The notes: generated by a model from the sequence alone, not told the origin. A DNA stretch of 64,000 nucleotides from Actinomycetospora termitidis (GCF_030286555.1 NZ_JASVWF010000004.1:434001-498000), one strand, 5' to 3'. Shown: positions 16,539 to 25,579, counted from the first letter of the stretch. Translations and numbers: made by a program.

Positions 16539-18770
16539 ATGACCACGGACACCCACCTCTCGACGACCGACTACGCCCGCGCCGAGCAGATGCTCGCCCC
16601 GTACCGGAGCCGACGGGTGCCCCGGGTGACCCCGCACTGGATCGCCGACGGCCGGCGGTTCTGGTACGAGGCCGGCAGGCGATGGGTGCTCGTCGACCCC
16701 GCCGCGGGCACCCGGCACGACGCCTTCGACCACGACCGCCTCGCCGCCGAGCTCTCCCGGGCGACGGGGACGGCCGTCGTGGCGTCGGACCTGCCGGTCG
16801 CCTCCCTGGAGTTCGACGACGACGTCCCGCGGTTCTCCGCACTCGGGGGACGGTGGAGCTTCGCCGACGGCACCCTCACCCGGCTCGACGACGGCCCCAC
16901 CGACCCGTTCGAGCTCCCCTCCCCCGACGAGCGCTGGGTCGCCTTCCGCCGCGACGGGAACGTGTGGGTGCGCTCGGCGGAGACCGGCGACGAGACCGCC
17001 CTCACCGACGACGCCGAACCCGGCGTGCAGTACGGCGCCCTCACCGACGCGATGAGCAGCCGCATGAACCTGCGCCGCCTCGGGCTGAGGACGATCTTCC
17101 TCGCGTTCTGGTCACCGGACTCCACCCGGCTGCTGGTGCACCGCCTCGACGAGCGCGGGGTCGCCGAGCAGGTCCTCGTCGAGTCGTCCCCCGCCGACGG
17201 CGGCCGGCCCGTGGAGCACCGCTTCCGCTACCCGATCCCCGGCGACGAGGCCCAGGCGACGATGTCGTGGGCGGTGATCGACGTCGCGGAGGGCACGGTC
17301 GTGCGCCAGGACGAGGAGCCGCGACCGATCGTCCACCCGGTGACCCTGACGCACGTGTGGTGGTCGGGCGAGAAAGGCGAGGCGGTCCACCACCTGCGGC
17401 AGTCCCGCGATGCCCGGACCCTCGAGCTCGTCCGCCTCGACCCCTCCACCGGCGGGACCACGACGCTCGTGCAGGAGACCGGGGAGACCCGCGTCGACCC
17501 GACGCCGCAGCTCGGCGAGCCGCCCATGGTCCGCGTGCTCGACTCCGGGGAGATCCTGTGGTGGTCCCAGCGCGACGGGTGGGGCCACCTGTACCTGTAC
17601 CCCGGCGGGTCCGACGAGCCGGTCCAACTCACCCGCGGCTCCTGGCTCGTCCGGACGGTGCTGTGGGTCGACGAGGACACCCGGCAGGTGTGGTTCCTCG
17701 CGACCGGCCTGGTCGCCGACGACCCGTACGCGCGCCAGATCTGCCGCGTCGGTCTGGACGGGACCGGGTTCACCCGGCTCACCGACGACGACCTCGACCA
17801 CGACGCGGAGAGCCCGGCCGAGGGCGGCCACCTGCTCGACCGGGCCTCCACCCCCGCGCACGCCCCCCGGTCCCGGGTGCTCGGCGGCGACGGTCAGGTG
17901 CTGGTGGAGCTGGAGGCGCCGACCACCGACGCGCTCGTCGAGCTCGGCTGGAGCCCGCCGGAGCGCTTCCGGACGACGGCCGCCGACGGCCGGACCCCGG
18001 TGTACGGCCTGCTCTGGCGCCCGCACGGGTTCGACCCCGCGCGGCGCTACCCGGTGATCGACAGCATCTACCCGGGCCCGCAGATCCACCGGGCGGGTCC
18101 GGCCTTCGACAGCGCCATGCCGGGCACCGGTGAGGCGCTCGCCGCCCTCGGCTTCGCCGTCGTCGCGATCGACGGCCGCGGCACCGCGGGGCGCAGCAAG
18201 GCCTTCCACGACCATTCCTACCGGCACCTCGGGGACGCCGGGGCGCTCGACGACCACGTGGCCGCGATCCGCGAGCTCGGGCTGCGGTACCCGTGGCTGG
18301 ACACCGAGCGGGTCGGGATCACCGGCCACTCCGGCGGCGGGTTCGCGACGGCCCGGGCGCTGGTCTCGCACCCGGAGTTCTACTCCGTCGGGGTGGCGAC
18401 GTCGGGCAGCCACGACGCCCGGGTCTACGTGACGATGTGGGCCGAGCAGTACCACGGTGACGGCGACCCGCTCGACCTCGCGACGTCCGAGCTGGCCGGG
18501 AACCTGCGCGGGAAGCTGCTGCTGATCCACGGCGAGCTCGACGACAACGTGCACCCGTACCAGACGTTGCGTCTGGTCGATTCGTTCGTCGAGGCGGACG
18601 TCGACGTCGACATGTTCATCGTCCCCGGCGTCGACCACTCGCTGGTCGGGCGGTCACACCACGTCGTGCGTCGGACGTGGGACTACTTCGTGCGCCACCT
18701 GCACGGCACGGAGCCGCCACGCTTCCGGCTGGCGGCGCTGCCGGCGCCGCAGGGGTTGGCCGGCCTCTGA
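16539..18770 (+). CDS. S9 family prolyl oligopeptidase / DPP IV-like peptidase
   Basis: 743 aa. The N-terminal two-thirds is a DPP4-type beta-propeller (DERWVAFRRDGNVWV, MSWAVIDVAEG), the C-terminal third an alpha/beta hydrolase. The nucleophile Ser is near residue 598 in GHSGGG, the acid near 668 in GELDDNVHP and the His at 700 in VDHSLVG. Classical DPP IV has GWSYGG at the elbow, so this is a variant. No signal peptide is visible, so it is likely cytoplasmic. ATG 16539 is chosen as the start; no strong ribosome site is visible. Cleaves short, probably proline-containing peptides. Confidence 0.9.
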   Translation: MTTDTHLSTTDYARAEQMLAPYRSRRVPRVTPHWIADGRRFWYEAGRRWVLVDPAAGTRHDAFDHDRLAAELSRATGTAVVASDLPVASLEFDDDVPRFSALGGRWSFADGTLTRLDDGPTDPFELPSPDERWVAFRRDGNVWVRSAETGDETALTDDAEPGVQYGALTDAMSSRMNLRRLGLRTIFLAFWSPDSTRLLVHRLDERGVAEQVLVESSPADGGRPVEHRFRYPIPGDEAQATMSWAVIDVAEGTVVRQDEEPRPIVHPVTLTHVWWSGEKGEAVHHLRQSRDARTLELVRLDPSTGGTTTLVQETGETRVDPTPQLGEPPMVRVLDSGEILWWSQRDGWGHLYLYPGGSDEPVQLTRGSWLVRTVLWVDEDTRQVWFLATGLVADDPYARQICRVGLDGTGFTRLTDDDLDHDAESPAEGGHLLDRASTPAHAPRSRVLGGDGQVLVELEAPTTDALVELGWSPPERFRTTAADGRTPVYGLLWRPHGFDPARRYPVIDSIYPGPQIHRAGPAFDSAMPGTGEALAALGFAVVAIDGRGTAGRSKAFHDHSYRHLGDAGALDDHVAAIRELGLRYPWLDTERVGITGHSGGGFATARALVSHPEFYSVGVATSGSHDARVYVTMWAEQYHGDGDPLDLATSELAGNLRGKLLLIHGELDDNVHPYQTLRLVDSFVEADVDVDMFIVPGVDHSLVGRSHHVVRRTWDYFVRHLHGTEPPRFRLAALPAPQGLAGL

Positions 18771-18783
18771 CCGGCCCACCAGG

Positions 18784-19254
18784 ATGGGCGGCATGGGGAG
18801 AACCGACCGTGCCGCCCGGGCGATCGCCGCCTCGCCCGCCGCCGTGTACGCGGCACTCGTCGACCGGGCCGCGGTCGAGTCCTGGCTGCCGCCCGAAGGG
18901 ATGCGCGGGCGGATCGAGCACTGGGACCCGCGCCCGGGGGGCGGGTTCCGGATGGTCCTGACCTACCTCGACCCGACGGGGTCGCCGGGCAAGTCGGGCG
19001 ACGCCACCGACGTCGTCGAGGTCGGGTTCGCCGAGCTCGTCCCCGACCAGCGGGTGGTGCAGCGGGCGGACTTCGTCGCGGACGACCCCTCGTTCGCGGG
19101 GACCATGACCATGACGTGGCAGCTCACCCCCACCGGGGCGGGCACGCAGGTCACGGTCACCGCGGACGACGTGCCGCCCGGCATCGACCAGCAGGACCAC
19201 GAGGGCGGGATCGCCTCGTCACTGGAGCACCTCGCGGCCGTCGTCGAGGGCTGA
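18784..19254 (+). CDS. SRPBCC / AHSA1-type protein
   Basis: 156 aa starting MGGMGRTDRAARAIAASPAAVYAALVDRAAVESWLPPEGMRG, the classical AHSA1/SRPBCC N-terminus, and ending in the long helix EGGIASSLEHLAAVVEG. Binds an unknown hydrophobic ligand. A second start at 18793 is equally plausible. It follows the S9 peptidase by 13 bp, and its last 36 bp overlap the end of the convergent psuG gene. Confidence 0.86.
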   Translation: MGGMGRTDRAARAIAASPAAVYAALVDRAAVESWLPPEGMRGRIEHWDPRPGGGFRMVLTYLDPTGSPGKSGDATDVVEVGFAELVPDQRVVQRADFVADDPSFAGTMTMTWQLTPTGAGTQVTVTADDVPPGIDQQDHEGGIASSLEHLAAVVEG

Positions 19255-20151
19255 CAGCGCGGCGGCGACCTCCCCGCCGAGTGCGACGTTGGCCCGGTAC
19301 AGCGCGAGGTTCACCTCCAGGCTGCGGCCCTCGCTCGCGCGGTGGAGGTGGTCGAGCAGGTGCGGCGTCGTGTCCTTGCCGCGGACCCCGTGGGCCTCGG
19401 CGTCGGCGAGCGCCCCCTCGAGCACCGCGTGGTGCAGGGCGTCGTCGAGTTCCTCGGCCTCGGCCACCGGGTTCGCGAGCAGCACCGCAGACCGGAGCCC
19501 GAGGTCGTCGCGGGCGCGCACCACCGCGGCGACCTCGGACGCCGTCTCGACCCGGTCGGTCAGCGTGAAGCCGGAGTCCCGGACGTAGAAGCCGGGGAAG
19601 GCGGTCGTCCGGTAGCCGAGCACGGTGACCTGCAGGGTCTCCAGCCGCTCGAGGGTCGCCCCGACGTCGAGGATCGACTTCACCCCGGCCGAGACGACGA
19701 GGATCGGGACGCCGGCCAGGGCGACGAGGTCGGCCGACTCGTCGAAGGTGGCCGAGGCCCCGCGGTGCACCCCGCCGAGCCCGCCCGTGGCGAAGACGCG
19801 GACCCCGGCCCGGTGCGCGAGCCAGGCGGTCGCCGAGACGGTCGTCCCGCCCGACCACCCCTGCGCGACCGCGACGGGCAGATCCCGGCTCCCGATCTTG
19901 GACACGTCGTCGGTGGTGCCGAGGCGGTCGATCTCCACGCCGCTCAGGCCGACGGTCGGACGGCCGTCGACGACGCCCACCGTGGCCGGGGTGATCCCGG
20001 CGCCCCGCAGCTGCCGCTCGGCCTCGTGCGCGGCCTCGGAGTTGCGCGGCCGCGGCAGGCCATGGGTGATGATCGTCGTCTCCAGCGCGACGACCGGCCG
20101 CCCGGCGGCGACCGCCTCGTGGACCTCGTCGGACACGTGCACGGCGGGCAT
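19219..20151 (-). CDS. psuG: Pseudouridine-5'-phosphate glycosidase
   Basis: 310 aa, full length for PsuG. Family blocks visible are ALETTIITHGLPRPRNSEAA, GGTTVSATAWLAHRAGVRVFATGGLGGVHRG, VSAGVKSILDVGATLERLET (with the catalytic lysine region), and LLANPV. It reversibly splits pseudouridine 5'-phosphate into uracil and ribose 5-phosphate in pseudouridine salvage. The usual partner kinase PsuK is not next to it. ATG start at 20151; divergent from the leader peptide/flavoprotein unit. Confidence 0.95.
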   Translation of the reverse strand: MPAVHVSDEVHEAVAAGRPVVALETTIITHGLPRPRNSEAAHEAERQLRGAGITPATVGVVDGRPTVGLSGVEIDRLGTTDDVSKIGSRDLPVAVAQGWSGGTTVSATAWLAHRAGVRVFATGGLGGVHRGASATFDESADLVALAGVPILVVSAGVKSILDVGATLERLETLQVTVLGYRTTAFPGFYVRDSGFTLTDRVETASEVAAVVRARDDLGLRSAVLLANPVAEAEELDDALHHAVLEGALADAEAHGVRGKDTTPHLLDHLHRASEGRSLEVNLALYRANVALGGEVAAALSALDDGREVLQ

Positions 20152-20206
20152 GGCCCCATCCTGCCCGGCCTCGTCACAGCTCCTCGGATCCTTCCCGACG
20201 ACGGGT

Positions 20207-20212
20207 TAGGGT
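20207..20212 (+). promoter_or_regulatory. -10 box of a leaderless promoter (TAGGGT)
   Basis: TAGGGT matches the actinobacterial TANNNT -10 consensus and ends 6 nt before the ATG of the leader peptide at 20219. That spacing puts the transcription start at or next to the A of ATG, so the leader peptide is probably translated from a leaderless mRNA. Confidence 0.6.
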
Positions 20213-20218
20213 CGCTCC

Positions 20219-20296
20219 ATGATCGCGGCGGTGCTGCTGACCACGCGGGGGCACATCGACCTCGCGCGTGTCGCCTCCGCGCTGTGTCGCGGCTGA
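20219..20296 (+). CDS. Short leader peptide (25 aa), cysteine-responsive type
   Basis: A 25-codon ORF containing LLTTRGHIDLARVASALCRG, the conserved ending of the small putative leader peptides found upstream of sulfur-assimilation and flavin-monooxygenase genes in actinobacteria (the R-x-H-[IV]-D-L-x-R-V-A-S-x-L-C block). A cysteine codon sits third from the end. In studied actinobacterial relatives, translation of such peptides through Cys codons controls the downstream operon. Here the flavoprotein gene starts 110 bp later; the spacer could fold into alternative hairpins. Cysteine control is inference. Confidence 0.75.
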   Translation: MIAAVLLTTRGHIDLARVASALCRG

Positions 20297-20406
20297 CCTC
20301 TCGTCGCCGCTCCTCTCCTTCCCTCACCGGGTCCCGTCGTGCCCGGCGGCCGGACGTGCCGCCGTGGCCCGGACCCGCGTGTCCCCACGCCTCCCGGAGG
20401 TTTTTC

Positions 20407-21624
20407 ATGACCGCGACCGTCTCCACCGCCACGACCACCGACGCCGAGCTCGACGCGATCTTCACCCCGATCCACGCCCGCATCGCCGAGGCGTCCCTGC
20501 AGCACGAGCACGACCGCACGCTGGCCCACGATGAGGTCCGGGCCCTGCAGGAGGCGCGGTTCGGCGCGCTGCGGGTCCCCGTCGAGCTCGGCGGCTACGG
20601 CGCCTCGGTGCGTCAGCTGTTCCGGCAGCTGATCCTCCTGGGCGCCGCCGAGTCGAACCTGCCCCAGGCACTGCGCGTGCACTGGTGGTTCGTCGAGGAG
20701 CAGCTGCTCGCCGCGCCCGGGCCCGAACGGGACCGCTGGCTCCGCGCGGCGGCCGACGGGACGCTCGTCGGGAACGCGATCTCCGAGCCCGGCGTCGGGG
20801 CGATCGACCGCTACCAGACCCGCCTGATGCCCGACGGCTCGACGCCCGGCGGCCTGCGGTTGAACGGGACGAAGTACTACAGCACCGGCAGCCTCTACGC
20901 CGACCACATCATCGTCGCGGCCGACCGGGAAGGCGAGCGCGTGGCGGTGCTGGTGGACGCCGACGCGGCGGGCGTCACCCAGCACGACGACTGGGACGGC
21001 TTCGGCCAGCGCCTCACGGCGAGCGGCACCACCGAGTTCCACGACGTGTTCGTGCCCGCCGACCGGATCCTCGGGCCGGGCTACGGGGTGCCCGGTCGTA
21101 CCTACGGCACCTCCTACCTGCAGCTCGTCCAGCTCGCCGTGCTGGCGGGCATCGCCCAGCGGGCCACGGACGACGTGTCCGGCTGGGTGCGCGACCGCAC
21201 CCGCAGCTACACCCACGCCGCCGCCGACCTCCCGCGCCACGACCCGCTGGTGCAGCAGGTCATCGGCCGGCTGTCCTCCGCCGCGTACGCCGCCCGGACC
21301 ATCGTGCTCGACGTCGCCGACCAGCTCGACCGCATCCTGGCCGGCGACAGCGAGGACGCCGACCTGCTCGACGGCGTCGAGTTCGACGTCGCCCGGGCCC
21401 AGGCCACCGTCATCCCGTCGGTCCTGGACGCGACGACGCAGCTGTTCGAGGTCGGCGGGGCGTCGATCACCTCGGAGTCGCTGCGCCTCGACCGGCACTG
21501 GCGCAACGCCCGCACGATCTCGGTGCACAACCCGTTGATCTACAAGCTGCAGACGGTCGGCGACCACGTGCTCAACGGATCCGAGCTGCCCTACGCCTGG
21601 AGTGCGGGGCGGCGCTCGTCGTAG
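20407..21624 (+). CDS. Acyl-CoA dehydrogenase-fold flavin monooxygenase (DszC/SfnB-like)
   Basis: 405 aa of the acyl-CoA dehydrogenase fold, in the subgroup of flavin-dependent monooxygenases related to DszC (dibenzothiophene) and SfnB (sulfone) enzymes. Typical blocks are LRVPVELGGYGASVRQLFRQLILLGAAESNLPQALRVHWWFVEEQLL, GTKYYSTGSLYADHI, and the C-terminal LFEVGGASITSESLRLDRHWRNARTISVHNP. The acyl-CoA dehydrogenase catalytic Glu is not apparent. Ribosome site GGAGG 7 nt before ATG. The cysteine-type leader upstream supports a role in organosulfur use, probably with FMNH2 from a partner reductase encoded elsewhere. Confidence 0.85.
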   Translation: MTATVSTATTTDAELDAIFTPIHARIAEASLQHEHDRTLAHDEVRALQEARFGALRVPVELGGYGASVRQLFRQLILLGAAESNLPQALRVHWWFVEEQLLAAPGPERDRWLRAAADGTLVGNAISEPGVGAIDRYQTRLMPDGSTPGGLRLNGTKYYSTGSLYADHIIVAADREGERVAVLVDADAAGVTQHDDWDGFGQRLTASGTTEFHDVFVPADRILGPGYGVPGRTYGTSYLQLVQLAVLAGIAQRATDDVSGWVRDRTRSYTHAAADLPRHDPLVQQVIGRLSSAAYAARTIVLDVADQLDRILAGDSEDADLLDGVEFDVARAQATVIPSVLDATTQLFEVGGASITSESLRLDRHWRNARTISVHNPLIYKLQTVGDHVLNGSELPYAWSAGRRSS

Positions 21625-21646
21625 GCCGGCGGCGCCGACCCGATCG

Positions 21647-21702
21647 CGAGAAGCACGTGAGGCACCTCGTCGGGCGCCCGACGGTGCGTGGTGTGCTTCT
21701 CG
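21647..21702. terminator. Long compound hairpin after the flavoprotein gene
   Basis: Outer arms CGAGAAGCAC (21647-21656) and GTGCTTCTCG (21693-21702) enclose a smaller pairing GCACC/GGTGC and a perfect 16-bp palindrome at 21668-21683. It begins 23 bp past the stop of the flavoprotein gene, so it may act as a terminator. A related but imperfect hairpin opens the repeat tract at 46.8 kb, so it is also part of the repeat family described below. Confidence 0.55.
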
Positions 21703-21754
21703 ACGAGCGACCGGATCGGCCGTGCACGCCGGGTCACCGGGTCGTGCACGGCCG

Positions 21755-21952
21755 GTGACGTCGGGCCCCGCCCCGTGCCCGGGAACCGCTGCCCGCGGAA
21801 GCGGTTCTGCGGCACGGTCCGGACCCGGACGTCGCGCTCCGTCACCGAGCGCCTGCAGGCGGTGATGTCCGAGCCCGCACCGTGCCCGGGAACCGCTGCC
21901 CGCGGAAGCGGTTCTACGACGTGGTCCGGACCCGGGCGTCGCGCTCCGTCAC
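21755..21952. repeat. Two tandem copies of a 91-bp palindromic intergenic repeat
   Basis: Copies at 21755-21845 and 21862-21952 (107 bp apart) are nearly identical. Each begins GTGA[C/T]GTC, contains the inverted repeat GAACCGC...GCGGTTC around CCCGCGGAA, continues with GGTCCGGACCCG and ends CGTCGCGCTCCGTCAC. With the hairpins at 21647-21702 and 21720-21751 (CCGTGCAC/GTGCACGG), this fills the 376-bp gene-free spacer between the flavoprotein and rnhA genes. Related copies lie at 46.8 and 55.15 kb. Confidence 0.8.
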
Positions 21953-22000
21953 GGGCGCGCCCGGGCGTGATCACCGGCCGGCGCGACCTACCCTGGCCCG

Positions 22001-22627
22001 GTGCCGATGACCGCCAAGTACGCGACCACCTGCGGGGTCTGCGCCTCCCCCGTCTCGCCGGGCGAGGAGATCGCGAAGGCCGGACAACGCTGGGCGCACG
22101 TGGCGTGCGCCGACGCGGGCACCACGGCGTCGGCGAAGCCGACGAAGGCCGCGACGAAGGCCGCGAAGCCGAAGCGTCCGGACATGCCCGCCGCCGAGGG
22201 TGCGCTCGAGGTGTGGACCGACGGCGCGTGCTCCGGCAACCCCGGCCCGGGGGGCTGGGCGTGGGCGACGAAGGACGGTCGGCAGGGCAGCGGCGGCGAG
22301 GCCGCGACCACGAACCAGCGCATGGAGATCCGGGCCGCGCTCGAGGCGGTCCGAGCGCTCGACGGCCCGCTGGTGGTCGTCAGCGACTCCACCTACGTCG
22401 TGAACTGCTTCCGCGACGGCTGGTGGAAGGGCTGGATCGCGCGCGGGTGGGTCACCAGCGCGAAGAAGCCCGTCGTCAGCCGGGACCTGTGGGAGCCGTT
22501 GATCACGACCGTCAACGAGCGCGGCGACATCTCCTTCCGCTGGACCAAGGGGCACTCCGGTGACGAGATGAACGACCTCGTCGACCGCCTCGCCGTCGAG
22601 CAGTCGAAGGCCGTCGCCGCGTCCTGA
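22001..22627 (+). CDS. rnhA: Ribonuclease HI with N-terminal zinc-finger-like domain
   Basis: 208 aa. The RNase HI domain covers residues about 68-205: VWTDGACSGNPGPGGWA (first catalytic Asp), TTNQRMEIRAALEAVRAL (Glu), VVSDSTYVV (Asp), and KGHSGDEMNDLVDRLA (His and last Asp). It degrades the RNA strand of RNA-DNA hybrids. Ahead of it residues about 9-36 hold CGVC...HVAC (Cys2-His-Cys pattern), followed by a Lys/Ala/Thr linker. Classical bacterial RNase HI lacks this finger. GTG 22001 or ATG 22007 could be the start. Confidence 0.9.
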   Translation: MPMTAKYATTCGVCASPVSPGEEIAKAGQRWAHVACADAGTTASAKPTKAATKAAKPKRPDMPAAEGALEVWTDGACSGNPGPGGWAWATKDGRQGSGGEAATTNQRMEIRAALEAVRALDGPLVVVSDSTYVVNCFRDGWWKGWIARGWVTSAKKPVVSRDLWEPLITTVNERGDISFRWTKGHSGDEMNDLVDRLAVEQSKAVAAS

Positions 22628-22894
22628 GCCGCTCACGCGGCGTGTCCCCTTCCGCCGACGGCGGGTCGTCGGCGTATGGTGAGGGAAGCAGGAGCGCGAC
22701 ACGAGCGTTGCTGCGACGGCTCTCGCGTGATGCGCCGGTTCTTCGCAGGACGGTCCTGTCCTGCGGCGGTGGTCCTCGGGGGCAGCGGTGGATCGGGGTC
22801 CCTCCCGACGTCGGTACGGATGACGCTCCACCGGCCGCACTGTCGCGCGACAGGCCAGCACGGCGCACCCTGGCCGTGCACGGAGGAGGAGTAC

Positions 22895-25030
22895 GTGGCT
22901 CGAGGAGGCCAGCCCACACGGGCTCGCCGTGGCGCCGCCAACGACCGGCGACGTGGTCGTCGGGGCGGCGACGACGTGATGTCGGTGCTGCAGCGCGCCG
23001 TCCGGGAGGTCAAGACCGCGCTGGGCAACGGCCGGGTGACCCCGTCGGTGCGCACCAAGTTCCAGGCGGTCGCGCTGATGCTGCGCGACGAACGCACCCG
23101 GGTCCGGGCCGACGAGTCGATCGGCGAGACCAAGCGGTCCGAGCAGCTCAAACGCCTCGACGACGTGGCGACCTCGCTCGCGATGAGCGCCGTGCGCGAC
23201 TCCCGCCTCATGGCCCTCCTGTCCGACGACGCCGTGGTCTCCGACGAGGCCCGCTCGCTCGAGCGCGACATGCTGCGCAAGGCCGGCGTCGAGGTCGCCG
23301 AGGAGCCGGAACCCGAGCCCGAGGAGGAGCCGGTCGCGCCGGTGCGCAGCGGCGTCGTCCCGCAGTCGGTGATCTCGCGCCAGCTCGCGAACCCGTTCAT
23401 GGAGCCGGACTACTCGATCCAGCGCCCGACCGCGCCCCGGCCCTCCCGCCTCGCGAGCTGGGAGCTCCTGGAGCCGCTGCTGCGCTCCTTCGAGCGCGCG
23501 GGCGCCGGGGCGCCGGCCTGCATGGACCTCCCCGAGCCCGGCTCCCTGCACACCCGGGGCGGGCAGGACCTCATGCCGCACCAGGGCGAGGTGGTCGAGG
23601 CGGTCGCCGAGGGCCACCGGACCTTCCTGCTCGCCGACGAGCCGGGTCTGGGCAAGACCGCGCAGGCGCTGCTCGCCGCGGAGGCCGCGCAGGCCTATCC
23701 GCTGCTCGTCGTCGTCCCGAACGTCGTGAAGACGAACTGGGTCCGCGAGGCCGGGCTGTGGTGCCCGCGTCGCCGCGTCACCGCGGTGCACGGCAACGGG
23801 GACTCCGTGGACGGGTTCGCCGACATCGTCGTCGTCAACTACGACGTCCTCGACCGGCACGTCGGCTGGCTGGGCGACTTCGGGTTCCGCGGGATGGTCG
23901 TCGACGAGGCGCACTTCATCAAGAACAAGGGCTCGCAGCGCTCCCAGCACGTGCTGGCGCTCTCGGAGAAGGTCCGGTCGTTCGCCGGGCGGCCACTGCT
24001 CATGGCGCTGACCGGAACGCCGCTGATCAACGACATCGAGGACTTCCTCGCCATCTGGGAGTTCCTCGGCTGGATCGACGACAAGAAGCCGCTCGGCGAC
24101 CTCATGGACCTCCTGACCGAGACCGGCCTGACGCCCGCCGACCCCGGCTTCTACCGGGACGCGCGGCAGGCCGTGGTCGACATGGGGATCGTGCGGCGCC
24201 GCAAGGTCGACGTCGCCGCCGACATCCCGGAGCGGCGCATCGCCGACCTCCCGGTGGAGCTCGACGGCCCCACCGGCCGCTCGATCCGCGCCGCGGAGCG
24301 CGACCTCGCTGCGCGGATGGTCGCGCGCTACGACGAGGCGCTCGCGACCCGCCGTCAGGAACGGGAGGTCGAGGGCATCGACCACGACCTGGTGCGCCTG
24401 GTCGCGACGTGGGAGCAGAAGGACGCCGAGAACTCCCCCAACGGCGACAACGTGTTCACCATGATGCGCCGGATCGGGCAGGCGAAGGCCGAACTGGCCG
24501 CGGACTACGCCGCGCAGCTCGCACGCAGCGCCGGCAAGGTCGTCTTCTTCGCCAAGCACGTCGACGTCATGGACGCCGCGCAGGCGACGTTCGACAAGCA
24601 GGGCGTGCGGTGGTCCGCGATCCGGGGCGACCAGTCGCGCACCGCCCGGCAGAAGAACATCGACGCCTTCGTCGAGGACCCGGAGGTCCAGGTCATCGTC
24701 TGCTCGCTCACCGCAGCGGGCGTCGGGATCAACCTGCAGGTCGCGTCGAACATCGTGCTCGCCGAGCTGCCGTGGACCGCCGCCGAGCAGACCCAGGCGA
24801 TCGACCGGTGCCACCGCATCGGCCAGTCGATGCCGGTCACCGCGTGGCGCATCCTCGCCGCGCAGACGATCGACGCCCGGATCGCCGAGCTGATCGACGA
24901 CAAGGCCGGGCTGGCCGCGGTCGCGCTGGACGGGTCCGAGGAGGAGATCGCCTCCGCCGACGCCCAGCACGCCACCCTGGTCGCGCTGCTCACCAGTGCG
25001 CTGGAGTCGCGCACACCGACCCTGTCCTGA
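22895..25030 (+). CDS. SNF2-family DEAD/DEAH-box helicase
   Basis: 711 aa from GTG 22895, chosen because GGAGGAGGA lies 4 nt upstream; the frame is open to 22676 but that part is not protein-like. The N-terminal 200 residues are family-unassigned and charged. Then come motif I DEPGLGKTAQALL, motif II DEAH, motif III LTGTP, and the C-terminal SNF2 block QAIDRCHRIGQ. It is an ATP-driven dsDNA translocase, probably for repair or R-loop/replication conflict handling. RNase HI lies 267 bp upstream on the same strand, a suggestive functional pairing. That spacer holds no gene. Confidence 0.9.
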   Translation: MARGGQPTRARRGAANDRRRGRRGGDDVMSVLQRAVREVKTALGNGRVTPSVRTKFQAVALMLRDERTRVRADESIGETKRSEQLKRLDDVATSLAMSAVRDSRLMALLSDDAVVSDEARSLERDMLRKAGVEVAEEPEPEPEEEPVAPVRSGVVPQSVISRQLANPFMEPDYSIQRPTAPRPSRLASWELLEPLLRSFERAGAGAPACMDLPEPGSLHTRGGQDLMPHQGEVVEAVAEGHRTFLLADEPGLGKTAQALLAAEAAQAYPLLVVVPNVVKTNWVREAGLWCPRRRVTAVHGNGDSVDGFADIVVVNYDVLDRHVGWLGDFGFRGMVVDEAHFIKNKGSQRSQHVLALSEKVRSFAGRPLLMALTGTPLINDIEDFLAIWEFLGWIDDKKPLGDLMDLLTETGLTPADPGFYRDARQAVVDMGIVRRRKVDVAADIPERRIADLPVELDGPTGRSIRAAERDLAARMVARYDEALATRRQEREVEGIDHDLVRLVATWEQKDAENSPNGDNVFTMMRRIGQAKAELAADYAAQLARSAGKVVFFAKHVDVMDAAQATFDKQGVRWSAIRGDQSRTARQKNIDAFVEDPEVQVIVCSLTAAGVGINLQVASNIVLAELPWTAAEQTQAIDRCHRIGQSMPVTAWRILAAQTIDARIAELIDDKAGLAAVALDGSEEEIASADAQHATLVALLTSALESRTPTLS

Positions 25031-25051
25031 CGCCGGGTCGGTGCGGGCCGA

Positions 25052-25432
25052 TCAGGCCGGTCCGAGCGCACCGTCCACGTAGACCCACCGTCCGGCCTCG
25101 CGGGCGAACCGGCTGCGCTCGTGCTGCACCCCGTCGCGGTGGTGGGCGCGGAACTCCACGACGCCCTCGGTGTCGAGCAGCCCGCCACCGACCCGGTCGA
25201 CGACCTCCAGTCCGCGCCACCGCGTCGTCGGGTCGAGGTCCAGCGTCGACGGTCGCGTGCGCGGGTGCCATGTCCGCAGCAGGTGCTCGACGTCGTGGTG
25301 CACGAACGCGGTGTAGCGCGACCGCATGAGTGCCTCCGCGGTCGGCGGTGCAGCGCCGTCCGGACCGAGGTAGCGGCCGCAGCAGGCGTCGAACGTCTCG
25401 GGCAGTCCGCACGGACAACGGCGCGTGGTCAC
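25052..25432 (-). CDS. YchJ-family (UPF0225) SEC-C motif protein
   Basis: 126 aa. N-terminal CPCGLPETFDACCGRYL is the SEC-C zinc motif, followed by ALMRSRYTAFV and WHPRTRP, the YchJ signature, and C-terminal VEFRAHHRDG...ERSRFAREAGRWVYVDG, an NTF2-like fold. Function unknown; the SEC-C motif binds zinc. ATG start at 25432. Convergent with the SNF2 gene, 21 bp from its end. Confidence 0.92.
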   Translation of the reverse strand: MTTRRCPCGLPETFDACCGRYLGPDGAAPPTAEALMRSRYTAFVHHDVEHLLRTWHPRTRPSTLDLDPTTRWRGLEVVDRVGGGLLDTEGVVEFRAHHRDGVQHERSRFAREAGRWVYVDGALGPA

Positions 25433-25579
25433 GGTCGCCCAGGATAGGCAGTGATCCCACTAGCACGGTGCGTGCTCGCACCACTGCTCCGTCCGGGTGT
25501 TACCCCGCCGTACGCCGACGACCCGCGCCACCATGGCACGCAACGGACAAACACGTCGTGACCACCGCGGGGGGCGCGG

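Noticed and set aside
21591-21974. 127-codon minus-strand frame sharing peptide words with one at 46773-46982
   Set aside because: The similarity follows the palindromic DNA repeats; codon pattern and lack of ribosome site do not support a protein.
21971-24970. Minus-strand open frame of 999 codons opposite rnhA and the SNF2 gene
   Set aside because: Low-complexity translation; the plus strand carries full helicase and RNase H motifs.
25467-25482. Small hairpin GGTGCG/CGCACC upstream of the ATPase-LuxR gene
   Set aside because: Only 6 bp stem, common by chance in this GC content.
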